From NCBI RefSeq assembly GCF_963929015.1, contig NZ_CAWVHE010000012.1, forward strand, positions 62,001-126,000: a stretch of DNA of 64,000 nt, given 5' to 3'. Below, in pieces: positions 42,546-49,403 of this stretch. Numbering within the stretch: position 1 is the first letter of the stretch; every line of letters starts with the position of its first letter. The DNA is from Merdimonas sp963929015 (lineage in GTDB: Bacteria; Bacillota; Clostridia; Lachnospirales; Lachnospiraceae). The position numbers were made by a program, and so were the translations under genes. Below the pieces are notes generated by a model. It made no database searches. It was given only the letters and a program-made list of their open reading frames with translations, and was not told the DNA's origin.

Positions 42546-43249
42546 AAATAATATCATTTCTATTACGAACCTTCTGGCCGGAAATCTGCCCCTTCTGCGG
42601 GAAGGCCAGCGCCGCGGGGATCTGCGGAACATGTAAAGAAGAGTTACGAAAACTCACTATACAGGAGCCAAGATGTATGCAGTGCGGCAGGCCTGTCCGC
42701 TATGCGGAGCAGGAATACTGCCACGACTGCAGAGCATCCGGGCATTCTTACGATCAGGGCTGCAGTCTGTGGCTTCACAGAAAACCGGTCAGCTGGTCAG
42801 TCTATCAGTTCAAATACCACAATCAGCGAAGATTTGCATATTATTATGGAGAAGCAATGGCAAAGGCTTTTGCGGGACAGGTGCGCCGGTGGGCGCCGGA
42901 ACGGATCCTTCCGATCCCTCTGCACAGGAAACGATACCGAAAGAGAGGCTATAACCAGGCTCTTTTGCTGGCAGAAGAACTGGGGGAGCGTCTGGGGATC
43001 CCGGTGGATCCCTCTGGTCTGGTCCGCCGGAAAAGTACTACGGCTCAGAAAATGCTGGGCAAACAGGAAAGGATCCGAAATATGCAGAATGCTTTTGCAG
43101 TGTCTGCGGACTTCGTGCCGGTTTCAACAGTCCTTCTTATCGACGACATCTATACCACAGGAAATACAATGGACGCGGCGGCTGCGGTATTGAAAAAGGC
43201 CGGTGTTCAAAAAGTCTACTTTTTAACGATAAGTATTGGACAAGGATAA
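42542..43249 (+). CDS. comFC: ComFC-family phosphoribosyltransferase-like protein
   Basis: The 235-residue protein has an N-terminal zinc ribbon (CPFCGKA...CGTC ... CMQCGRP...CHDC) and a type I phosphoribosyltransferase domain. Its PRPP loop VLLIDDIYTTGNTMDAAA lies near residue 200. The ComFC-typical RKRYRKRGYNQALLLAEEL and RRKSTTAQKMLGKQERIRNMQNAF are present. In competent bacteria ComFC acts late in DNA uptake; its neighbour here is recD2, coupled by an ATGA overlap. No comFA helicase is in the window, so a competence role is not assured. Confidence 0.93.
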   Translation: MKIISFLLRTFWPEICPFCGKASAAGICGTCKEELRKLTIQEPRCMQCGRPVRYAEQEYCHDCRASGHSYDQGCSLWLHRKPVSWSVYQFKYHNQRRFAYYYGEAMAKAFAGQVRRWAPERILPIPLHRKRYRKRGYNQALLLAEELGERLGIPVDPSGLVRRKSTTAQKMLGKQERIRNMQNAFAVSADFVPVSTVLLIDDIYTTGNTMDAAAAVLKKAGVQKVYFLTISIGQG

Positions 43250-43265
43250 GGATATTTGTTATACT
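43236..43265 (+). promoter_or_regulatory. Promoter of the membrane-protein/cdaA group
   Basis: TTGGAC (43236-43241), an 18-nt spacer ending in TG-T, and TATACT (43260-43265) form a promoter with an extended -10. It overlaps the end of comFC and lies about 40 bp before the next start. Confidence 0.65.
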
Positions 43266-43307
43266 GAAAATGATGTTTAGAAGCAGGAAATGACCCGAGG
43301 TATTTTT

Positions 43308-43709
43308 ATGTTAGATGAAAAAAAGGTAAAACTGATGACCCGGATGGCTTTTTATGAAAAGACGCAGGGGACGGAAGATTTTAAGATCAGCGCATATTAC
43401 CGCAAGGATTATGTGAGCCTTCACATGCTCTGCTCTCTGATCTGGGTGACGGTCGGGTATGTGTGCCTGGTGGCGCTGCTGATCCTTGCAGGGCTTGACA
43501 GCCTGATGGGACACATGTCCACGTCGGTCATGCTGCTGGTGGGCGGCATGGTCATTGTAGGGTGGCTGGCAGTTGTGATCATATATCTTCTGATCGCAAA
43601 TCATATGTATAATCAAAAACACAAAGACGCCCGGCAGAGAGTGAAAAAATACAATCACGATCTTACCCGTCTGCTGAAAATGTATGCAGGCCGGAGCGCG
43701 CGGGAATAG
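43308..43709 (+). CDS. Small membrane protein, function not recognised
   Basis: The 133-residue protein has a charged N-terminus (MLDEKKVKLMTRMAFYEK), two strong hydrophobic helices (about residues 45-65 and 77-98), and a basic cytoplasmic-looking C-terminus (NHMYNQKHKDARQRVKKYNHDL). I choose ATG 43308, seven bases after CGAGG, over ATG 43290. I do not recognise the family. It is the first gene of a run that leads to a second membrane protein and then cdaA, which hints at a role in the envelope or c-di-AMP signalling, but this is context only. Confidence 0.8.
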   Translation: MLDEKKVKLMTRMAFYEKTQGTEDFKISAYYRKDYVSLHMLCSLIWVTVGYVCLVALLILAGLDSLMGHMSTSVMLLVGGMVIVGWLAVVIIYLLIANHMYNQKHKDARQRVKKYNHDLTRLLKMYAGRSARE

Positions 43710-43733
43710 AGAAGAGAAAAGGAGACCGATCAC

Positions 43734-44774
43734 ATGGACACCATATATGTTTTTCGTGAACGCATACAGGAACTATACGCCAGATATTCCAGAATCATTG
43801 AAAAGGCGGGACAGTTTATCCTGGCCTTTGCCGCTTTTGCCCTGATCAATCATCAGGTGGGATTTCTGGGAGCCCTGGCCTCGCCAGTGGCGGCTCTGGG
43901 GCTTGCGATTATCTGCACCTTTCTGCCGCTGTTTTTTACCGTCATCGTGGCAACGGCGCTGATCCTTGCCCATTTGGCGGCGGTTTCGCTGGGCATCCTG
44001 CTGGTTACGGCAGTGGTGTTTCTTGTTATGTATATTTTTTATCTGAGGCTGACGCCGAAGATGTCGCTTCTGGTGCTTTTAACGGCGCTGGCATTTTTCC
44101 TGAAGATCCCATATGCCATCCCGGTAGCGTGCGGACTGCTGCTCTCGCCGGTCAGCATGGTAGCGGTTGTGTGCGGAGGCATCGCCTTTTACATGCTGGA
44201 ATATGTAAGAGAGAATGCGTCGGCGCTGGAAGGAAGCGCAGATCTTCTGACCCAGGTGATCTCGTATCTGCAGCAGGTGTTTCAGAATAAGGAAATGTGG
44301 ATCGTGATCGTGGCTTTCCTGATCTGCTGTTTTGTGGTATATACTCTGCGCCGGCAGGCGGCGGACCATGCCTGGAAGATAGCCATCGTGGCAGGGGCTG
44401 TTGTGAATATCGTAGTGATCGCCGCAGGGGATATCGCGTTTGGGGTGCATACTTCCTATGGATCGCTGGTGGGCGGAAGCATTGCCGCCATCGTTCTGGG
44501 GCTGATCCTGGAAATATTCTTCTTTGCAGTGGATTATTCCAGAAGCGAAAACCTGCAGTATGAGGATGACGAGTATTACTATTATGTAAAGGCTGTTCCG
44601 AAGATCTCCATCGCTACGCCGGAAAAAACCGTAAAAAAGATCAATGAACGGCAGGAGACAGAGATCATTGATGCGGAGGAAGTCAGAAGGAAGGCCAGAA
44701 AGAGAAAAGACGTCAAAGACGTGGATAAAGTGCTTCTGACACAGAGCCTCAAAGATGACCTGGGTATGAAATAA
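43734..44774 (+). CDS. Polytopic membrane protein, function not recognised
   Basis: The 346-residue protein starts with an amphipathic segment (IYVFRERIQELYARYSRI). It then has about seven to eight transmembrane helices up to residue 270. The last 75 residues are soluble, highly charged and rich in acidic then basic stretches (YEDDEYYYYVKAVPK ... EEVRRKARKRKDVKDVDKVLL). No enzymatic motif is seen. It follows the preceding small membrane protein by 24 bp and precedes cdaA by 44 bp, so the three are probably co-expressed. It could be a partner or regulator of CdaA; nothing in the sequence proves this. Confidence 0.85.
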   Translation: MDTIYVFRERIQELYARYSRIIEKAGQFILAFAAFALINHQVGFLGALASPVAALGLAIICTFLPLFFTVIVATALILAHLAAVSLGILLVTAVVFLVMYIFYLRLTPKMSLLVLLTALAFFLKIPYAIPVACGLLLSPVSMVAVVCGGIAFYMLEYVRENASALEGSADLLTQVISYLQQVFQNKEMWIVIVAFLICCFVVYTLRRQAADHAWKIAIVAGAVVNIVVIAAGDIAFGVHTSYGSLVGGSIAAIVLGLILEIFFFAVDYSRSENLQYEDDEYYYYVKAVPKISIATPEKTVKKINERQETEIIDAEEVRRKARKRKDVKDVDKVLLTQSLKDDLGMK

Positions 44775-44818
44775 AAGGGGAAACACATACATAGAAAGAA
44801 AAAGAGAGGGGTGGAAAA

Positions 44819-45703
44819 ATGAGACAGATGATTGGCGGGTTGCTGGATAAGTACGCGATATCCCTGTATTTTCCGAGCGTACAGATCACGGACGTCATCG
44901 AAGTATTCATTCTGACCTTTCTGATCTATCAGATCATGGTGTGGATCAAAAATACCAAGGCATGGATGCTGCTAAGGGGGATTCTTGTCCTGGCAGTATT
45001 CATTTTGCTTGCCGCTATTTTTAATATGCACACGATTCTTTTCATTGCGGAAAATCTGGTGACTGTAATGGCTACGGCAGCGATCGTGGTATTTCAGCCG
45101 GAACTTAGAAGAGCGCTGGAAAAACTTGGCGAGAGAAAATATCTGGTCTCTGTGGTTCCTTTTGAAGGCAATAAAGAAAAGGCCCATTTCAGCGAGGAAA
45201 CCAGAGAGAGTATGATCCGCGCGGCCTATGCCATGGGCAGAGTCAAGACGGGAGCTTTGATCGTTGTCGAGCAGGCGATCCATCTGACAGAGTATGAGAG
45301 CACAGGCATCCAGATGGACTGTCTGGTATCCCGCCAGGTGCTGATCAATATATTTGAACACAACACGCCGCTTCATGACGGCGCGATTATCGTGCGGGGA
45401 GACAGGATCGTATCGGCGACCTGTTACCTGCCTCTTTCTGACAATATGAGTATCAGTAAGGATCTGGGCACCAGACACCGGGCAGCCCTGGGCATGAGCG
45501 AGGTCAGCGACGCCCTGGTGATCGTGGTCTCCGAGGAGACAGGAGCCGTCTCTGCGGCTCTTGGCGGAACACTGTACCGGGATATCAGCGAAGAGGAACT
45601 TCGCAGGATGCTGACAGAGATCCAGGCGCCCAAAAAAGAACCAGGAAAATTTCATATCTTTTGGAAAGGAAGGCATAAGAATGAGAAAAAAACTGATGAA
45701 TAA
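44819..45703 (+). CDS. cdaA: Diadenylate cyclase CdaA
   Basis: CdaA makes c-di-AMP from two ATP; the second messenger controls potassium and osmolyte uptake and wall homeostasis. The 294-residue protein has three N-terminal transmembrane helices (about 20-95) and then a DAC domain. Its catalytic motifs DGA (LHDGAIIVRGDRI) and RHR (GTRHRAALGMSE) are intact. ybbR overlaps its end by 23 bp, the usual cdaA-cdaR pair. In Bacillus and Listeria the third gene is glmM; here an HPr-like gene follows instead. Confidence 0.96.
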   Translation: MRQMIGGLLDKYAISLYFPSVQITDVIEVFILTFLIYQIMVWIKNTKAWMLLRGILVLAVFILLAAIFNMHTILFIAENLVTVMATAAIVVFQPELRRALEKLGERKYLVSVVPFEGNKEKAHFSEETRESMIRAAYAMGRVKTGALIVVEQAIHLTEYESTGIQMDCLVSRQVLINIFEHNTPLHDGAIIVRGDRIVSATCYLPLSDNMSISKDLGTRHRAALGMSEVSDALVIVVSEETGAVSAALGGTLYRDISEEELRRMLTEIQAPKKEPGKFHIFWKGRHKNEKKTDE

Positions 45704-46937
45704 TCTCGGCCTGAAAATATTAGCCTTCCTGGCCGCAGTTACCTTGTGGTTCCTGGTGGTTAATATTGACAATCCGGTTACAGACCGTACCTTCAGCAAT
45801 ATACCGGTTACGGTGATCAACGATGATATCGTGACGGACAGCAACCGCACATATCAGATCATAGACGGTACCTCTCAGGTCAGCGTGACTGTGACGGCGA
45901 CCCGCAGGGAGCTTAGCCGGATCAGTACAGACGATATCAAAGCAGTGGCGGATATGCGTGAGCTGACGCTTGGCACCCAGGTGCCGATCCAGGTCACTGT
46001 GGAAGGCCATACCTACGAAGAGGCATATTCCACGCCGCGCAATCTGCAGGTGCGGATTGAGGAAGAGGCAAGAAATAACTTCCCGATCACGCCCACGACC
46101 ATTGGAACGGTCCGGGAGGGTTATGTGATCGGCAATCTGAAAGCAGATCCTACGGGGATTACCATCCGAGGGCCCAAGAGCGTGCTGAACAGTATCAACC
46201 GGGTATGCGCCGAGGTGGATGTTTCCGGCCTGTCAGAAAGCGAAGAATTAGAGGCAAATCTGGTACTCTATGATGTAAATAACAACGTGATCGACCAGAC
46301 GCTTCTGGTCAACAACCTGGGAGAGGAAGGGCTCTCCGTAGAAGTGGAACTTTACCAGACCAAGGACGTGCCGATCCGCATCGATGATTCCGGCATTTCA
46401 GCGGCAGAAGGGTACAGTATCAGTAATATTTCCTGCGAACCCCAGGATGTGCTGCTGTCCGGAGACGAAGATACCATTCGTGATCTGGTGGCTGTTGAGA
46501 TCCCCGAGAGCGAGCTGGAGTTAAGCGGACTGACCCAGAGGACGGAACATACGGTGGATATTACCGAATACCTGCCTGAGGGCGTGACGCTGGTAGATCC
46601 GAACGCCAGCAACGTGGTAGTCACCATCACGGTGAACCAGCCGGGAGCCCAGGTGTTTGAAGTGGCGACAAACGCAATTGTAGTCAGCAACCTGGCGGAG
46701 GACCTGGAGGTCAGCTACGGGACGGCTGTGGATCTGGAATTTCAGATCCGCGGACCGCAGGAGACGCTGTCCGGGCTTTCACTGGCAAAAAAGGTGTCCA
46801 TTGATTTAAAGGAATGTACCAGCCCCGGCACATATACAGTGCCGGTAAAGGTAGACCTTCCCAAGAGCTGTAGTCTGGTAAACGACGTCCAGGTAGAGAT
46901 CGTGCTGAAGAAAATCTCTGGGGACCAGGAAGAATAA
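45681..46937 (+). CDS. cdaR: YbbR-domain protein, CdaA regulator (CdaR)
   Basis: CdaR is an extracytoplasmic protein that binds CdaA at the membrane and modulates c-di-AMP synthesis. The 418-residue protein has an uncleaved signal anchor (NLGLKILAFLAAVTLWFLVVNI, residues 6-27). About four YbbR repeats follow, each with the pattern of a strand-rich domain (VTVINDDIV..., GYVIGNLKADPTGITIRGPKS, GYSISNISCEPQDVLLSGDE, LEFQIRGPQETLSGL). The start ATG 45681 follows AAAGGAAGG inside cdaA. No enzymatic residues are expected. Confidence 0.94.
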   Translation: MRKKLMNNLGLKILAFLAAVTLWFLVVNIDNPVTDRTFSNIPVTVINDDIVTDSNRTYQIIDGTSQVSVTVTATRRELSRISTDDIKAVADMRELTLGTQVPIQVTVEGHTYEEAYSTPRNLQVRIEEEARNNFPITPTTIGTVREGYVIGNLKADPTGITIRGPKSVLNSINRVCAEVDVSGLSESEELEANLVLYDVNNNVIDQTLLVNNLGEEGLSVEVELYQTKDVPIRIDDSGISAAEGYSISNISCEPQDVLLSGDEDTIRDLVAVEIPESELELSGLTQRTEHTVDITEYLPEGVTLVDPNASNVVVTITVNQPGAQVFEVATNAIVVSNLAEDLEVSYGTAVDLEFQIRGPQETLSGLSLAKKVSIDLKECTSPGTYTVPVKVDLPKSCSLVNDVQVEIVLKKISGDQEE

Positions 46938-46977
46938 GATAGAGCTGAACAATAAGAACCATACAGGAGGTACGACC

Positions 46978-47241
46978 ATGATCCGGCAGACAGTGACGAT
47001 CCACAATCCGACCGGGCTGCATCTTCGCCCGGCGGGAATGTTTTGCAATGTGGCCAGCAGATATAAGTGCCGTGTTTGCTTTGAATACGACGATGTGACA
47101 GCAAATGCCAAAAGCGTACTTAGCGTACTTGGCGCCTGTATCAAAAAGGGAGATGAGATCACCCTGATCTGTGAGGGGGAAGACGAAGAAGAGGCAATGG
47201 AGGCTATGCTGCAGGCCATTGCCGATGGATTAGGAGAGTAA
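46978..47241 (+). CDS. HPr-family phosphocarrier protein
   Basis: This 87-residue HPr-like protein has His-15 in TGLHLRPAG, the phosphorylation site of enzyme I, and Ser-46 in AKSVLSVLGAC at the exact position targeted by HprK. Two deviations from canonical HPr are visible: Leu instead of Ala at 16 and Ser instead of Gly at 49. It may be the general PTS carrier or a second, regulatory HPr; no ptsI follows. It starts after AGGAGG and is 40 bp downstream of ybbR. Confidence 0.9.
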   Translation: MIRQTVTIHNPTGLHLRPAGMFCNVASRYKCRVCFEYDDVTANAKSVLSVLGACIKKGDEITLICEGEDEEEAMEAMLQAIADGLGE

Positions 47242-47248
47242 TCAGAAA

Positions 47249-47348
47249 TTGACAGCAAAAAAAAGACTTATGATCGGTTTTTTACTGCTTGCGGCAGTAA
47301 TGCTGGGCTGCTTCGGAAAGGGAAAGGAAGAAGCAGCCCTTTCTGTTG
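47249..47348 (+). other. Out-of-frame lipoprotein signal segment of the GH25 gene
   Basis: From TTG 47249 (or ATG 47270) the frame encodes TAKKRLMIGFLLLAAVMLGC, a basic start, hydrophobic stretch and near-lipobox cysteine, followed by FGKGKEEAALSVEK. This frame meets the GH25 frame at an A6-G-A5 tract (47349-47360). Removing one A would fuse the two into one lipoprotein. The signal segment fits the missing N-terminus of the downstream lysozyme. Confidence 0.65.
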
Positions 47349-48101
47349 AAAAAAGAAAAACAGACGTTTGTGGATGCTCACGGAGAGGAGCATACCATGG
47401 AAATAGATCCGGAAATAAATGAAAATCCTTATGATCCGGAGGCCTTTCAGATCAACGGGGACCGGATGGCATATACAGACCAGGAAAAATACGGATACCG
47501 GCTGGGCGTGGATGTTTCCTTTTACCAGGGGCAGATCGACTGGGAAAAAGTCCGGGCGGACGGCTGCGAATTTGCCATTATAAGGCTGGGATTCCGGGGA
47601 TATGGAAAAGAAGGAAATCTTCATGTAGATGAACAGTATGAACAGAATTTTCGGGGCGCCAAGGCTGCCGGACTGGATGTTGGCGTCTACTTTTTCGCCC
47701 AGGCGGTCAATGAAGAAGAGGCAAAAGAAGAAGCCAGGTTTGTGCTGAAGCATCTGAAAGGACAGAAACTGGACCTTCCTGTGGTCTATGATCCGGAACA
47801 TATTGTGGGAGAAGAGTCCAGGACCCAGGATGTAACAGGAAAGCAATTCACCAGGAATGCAAAGGTTTTCTGTGAGGAGATTGAAAAAGCAGGATACCAG
47901 GCCATGATCTACAGCAATATGCTCTGGGAAGCCTTTGAGTTTGATCTAAGAGAACTGAAAGCGTATCCGATCTGGTACGCGGACTACGAAGCAAAGCCCC
48001 AGACGCCTTATCATTTCCAGATCTGGCAGTACACTGAAAAGGGACAGGTGGACGGGATCCAGGGAAATGTGGATCTGAATATCGAGCTGAAGAAAAAGTA
48101 G
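47346..48101 (+). CDS. GH25 lysozyme-like protein, apparent frameshift at the N-terminus
   Basis: This is a glycoside hydrolase family 25 (Chalaropsis-type muramidase) domain of about 190 residues: LGVDVSFYQGQIDWEKVRADG, FAIIRLGFRGYG, GVYFFAQAVNEEEAKEEA, the catalytic D-x-E in VYDPEHI, AMIYSNMLWEAF and FQIWQYTEKGQVDGIQGNVDLN. The frame itself starts at TTG 47346 without a signal peptide, which is odd for a wall hydrolase. A lipoprotein signal lies just upstream in another frame across a poly-A tract. As written the protein would be cytoplasmic; a one-base slip would secrete it. It follows the HPr gene at once. Confidence 0.85.
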   Translation: MKKEKQTFVDAHGEEHTMEIDPEINENPYDPEAFQINGDRMAYTDQEKYGYRLGVDVSFYQGQIDWEKVRADGCEFAIIRLGFRGYGKEGNLHVDEQYEQNFRGAKAAGLDVGVYFFAQAVNEEEAKEEARFVLKHLKGQKLDLPVVYDPEHIVGEESRTQDVTGKQFTRNAKVFCEEIEKAGYQAMIYSNMLWEAFEFDLRELKAYPIWYADYEAKPQTPYHFQIWQYTEKGQVDGIQGNVDLNIELKKK

Positions 48102-48177
48102 ACGTTTTTTCAGAAAATGATAACAAAATGTGTCAAGTTGCCACTCCCTGTCACTTCATTTTGCACAGGAACCCTTT

Positions 48178-48183
48178 TATAAT
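48178..48183 (+). promoter_or_regulatory. Perfect -10 upstream of the InlB/LRR-like gene
   Basis: TATAAT at 48178-48183, with a poor -35 (TTCATT at 48155-48160, 17-nt spacing). GAGGTGGG and the start codon follow at once. Confidence 0.5.
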
Positions 48184-48212
48184 GGATTCCATAAAGTGAG
48201 GTGGGATAAAAC

Positions 48213-49301
48213 ATGGAAATGGTATTGGTGTTATCCGAGAGCGGTGCGGATATGAGAGCGATCCTTAGAAGGGTGACAGGGATCCTGCTCCTGCTTGCGC
48301 TGACGATCGTTTTAATGACAGCGGCGGAAAGGTTTGAAGCAACCCGGACGTCCGGGGAGTATCGGATCCCTCTTGCAGCGGAGGAAGCGCCTGTGGGGGA
48401 GGAAGGACTTTCGGCGGCAAAGAATTGTCCGGCGCTTCCGGTGTCTGCTGAGCTTGAGAGTGGACTGCAGGAACCTGCGGCAAAGGAAGCTGCGGAACTG
48501 TTTGTACCCACAGGCGGGATGGCAATCCCCCTGCCTGGAGCAGGGATCATTCCGGGAGTGGAGGTGACGCCACTGCCGGGAGAGGGAAACGTTCCGGGAG
48601 AGGAGGAAGAGCCTCTGCCGGGAGAGGAGGTGCGCCCTTCACCGGAAGATGTGGTAACGTCAGAAGCAGGAAGTTTCCCGGCGGTTGGGGAGACGACGGC
48701 TCCTGGAGAATCTGCCGGAGGGATCATATCAGAGGATGCGGCGGTATTTCCGGCTGTGGTGACGGTCTGGCTGAATGGAAATGGCGGAGAGCCCGCAAGA
48801 ACGCAGATCACTGCAGAGGCAGAAGCGCTCTCACCGGAGACATGGGAGATTCCCTTCCGTCCGGGAAAAGTATTCGACGGCTGGTATCTGGACGAAGCCT
48901 GTACCATCCCATTTACCGGTACAGAAAAGGGAGCGGCGCAGGTGGAAGTGTATGCCGGCTGGAAAGAATTTGCCGGATTTGTCTGTGATGACGCGGGACA
49001 TATCACAGCCTGCACACCCGGGGACGGTCTGCTGGACGGGATCCTTACGCTGCCTGCGGACGCGGCCTGTACCGGGATCGAGGCCGGCGCTCTGGCGGAA
49101 GTTGCAGACCAGGTCATGGAAATCTTTATTCCTGCCAATATCACTTATATTGCCGACGGAGCCTTTGACGGTCTGACGAACCTGATGTACATCGAGGCGG
49201 AGCCGGGCAATCCCGTCTGCTACAGTGAAGGAGGCGTGCTGTACGCTATGTCGGGAGAAGTGATCGCTGCGCCCGCCTGGTATACAGCCGATGCGGCTTA
49301 A
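48213..49301 (+). CDS. Membrane-anchored surface protein with InlB-type repeat and LRR-like end
   Basis: The 362-residue protein has one N-terminal hydrophobic anchor (ILRRVTGILLLLALTIVLMTA, about residues 17-37). A long low-complexity stretch follows, rich in Pro, Gly and Glu (about 100-170, PGEG/PGEEE repeats). Next is one InlB B/Listeria-Bacteroides repeat unit (VTVWLNGNGGEP ... GKVFDGWYLDEACTIPFTG ... VYAGW). The end resembles one BspA-type leucine-rich repeat (FIPANITYIADGAFDGLTNLMYIE). Starting at ATG 48213 uses GAGGTGGG; ATG 48252 would still keep the anchor. The function is unknown, probably a surface-exposed binding protein. It has no SLH domain, unlike its neighbours. Confidence 0.8.
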   Translation: MEMVLVLSESGADMRAILRRVTGILLLLALTIVLMTAAERFEATRTSGEYRIPLAAEEAPVGEEGLSAAKNCPALPVSAELESGLQEPAAKEAAELFVPTGGMAIPLPGAGIIPGVEVTPLPGEGNVPGEEEEPLPGEEVRPSPEDVVTSEAGSFPAVGETTAPGESAGGIISEDAAVFPAVVTVWLNGNGGEPARTQITAEAEALSPETWEIPFRPGKVFDGWYLDEACTIPFTGTEKGAAQVEVYAGWKEFAGFVCDDAGHITACTPGDGLLDGILTLPADAACTGIEAGALAEVADQVMEIFIPANITYIADGAFDGLTNLMYIEAEPGNPVCYSEGGVLYAMSGEVIAAPAWYTADAA

Positions 49302-49335
49302 CCTGTTTTTTACCAATTTTACACAATTTTAAAGT

Positions 49336-49386
49336 AATCCTAGCGTGAAACACAGATATGTGTTATGATAAACGCTAGGATTTTTT
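49336..49386 (+). terminator. Long-stem terminator in front of the LTA-synthase-like gene
   Basis: AATCCTAGCGT (49336-49346) pairs perfectly with ACGCTAGGATT (49372-49382), and TTTTTT follows. An inner ACACA/TGTGT mini-hairpin sits in the loop. A TGTTATGAT extended -10-like string (49361-49369) lies within it, so a promoter for the next gene may start inside the terminator. Confidence 0.8.
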
Positions 49387-49403
49387 AGGAGTTGAGAACA
49401 TAA

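Noticed and set aside
48090..48112. Terminator at the end of the GH25 gene
   Set aside because: The AT-rich pairing (CTGAAGAAA with TTTTTTCAG) overlaps the stop codon and is too weak to call.
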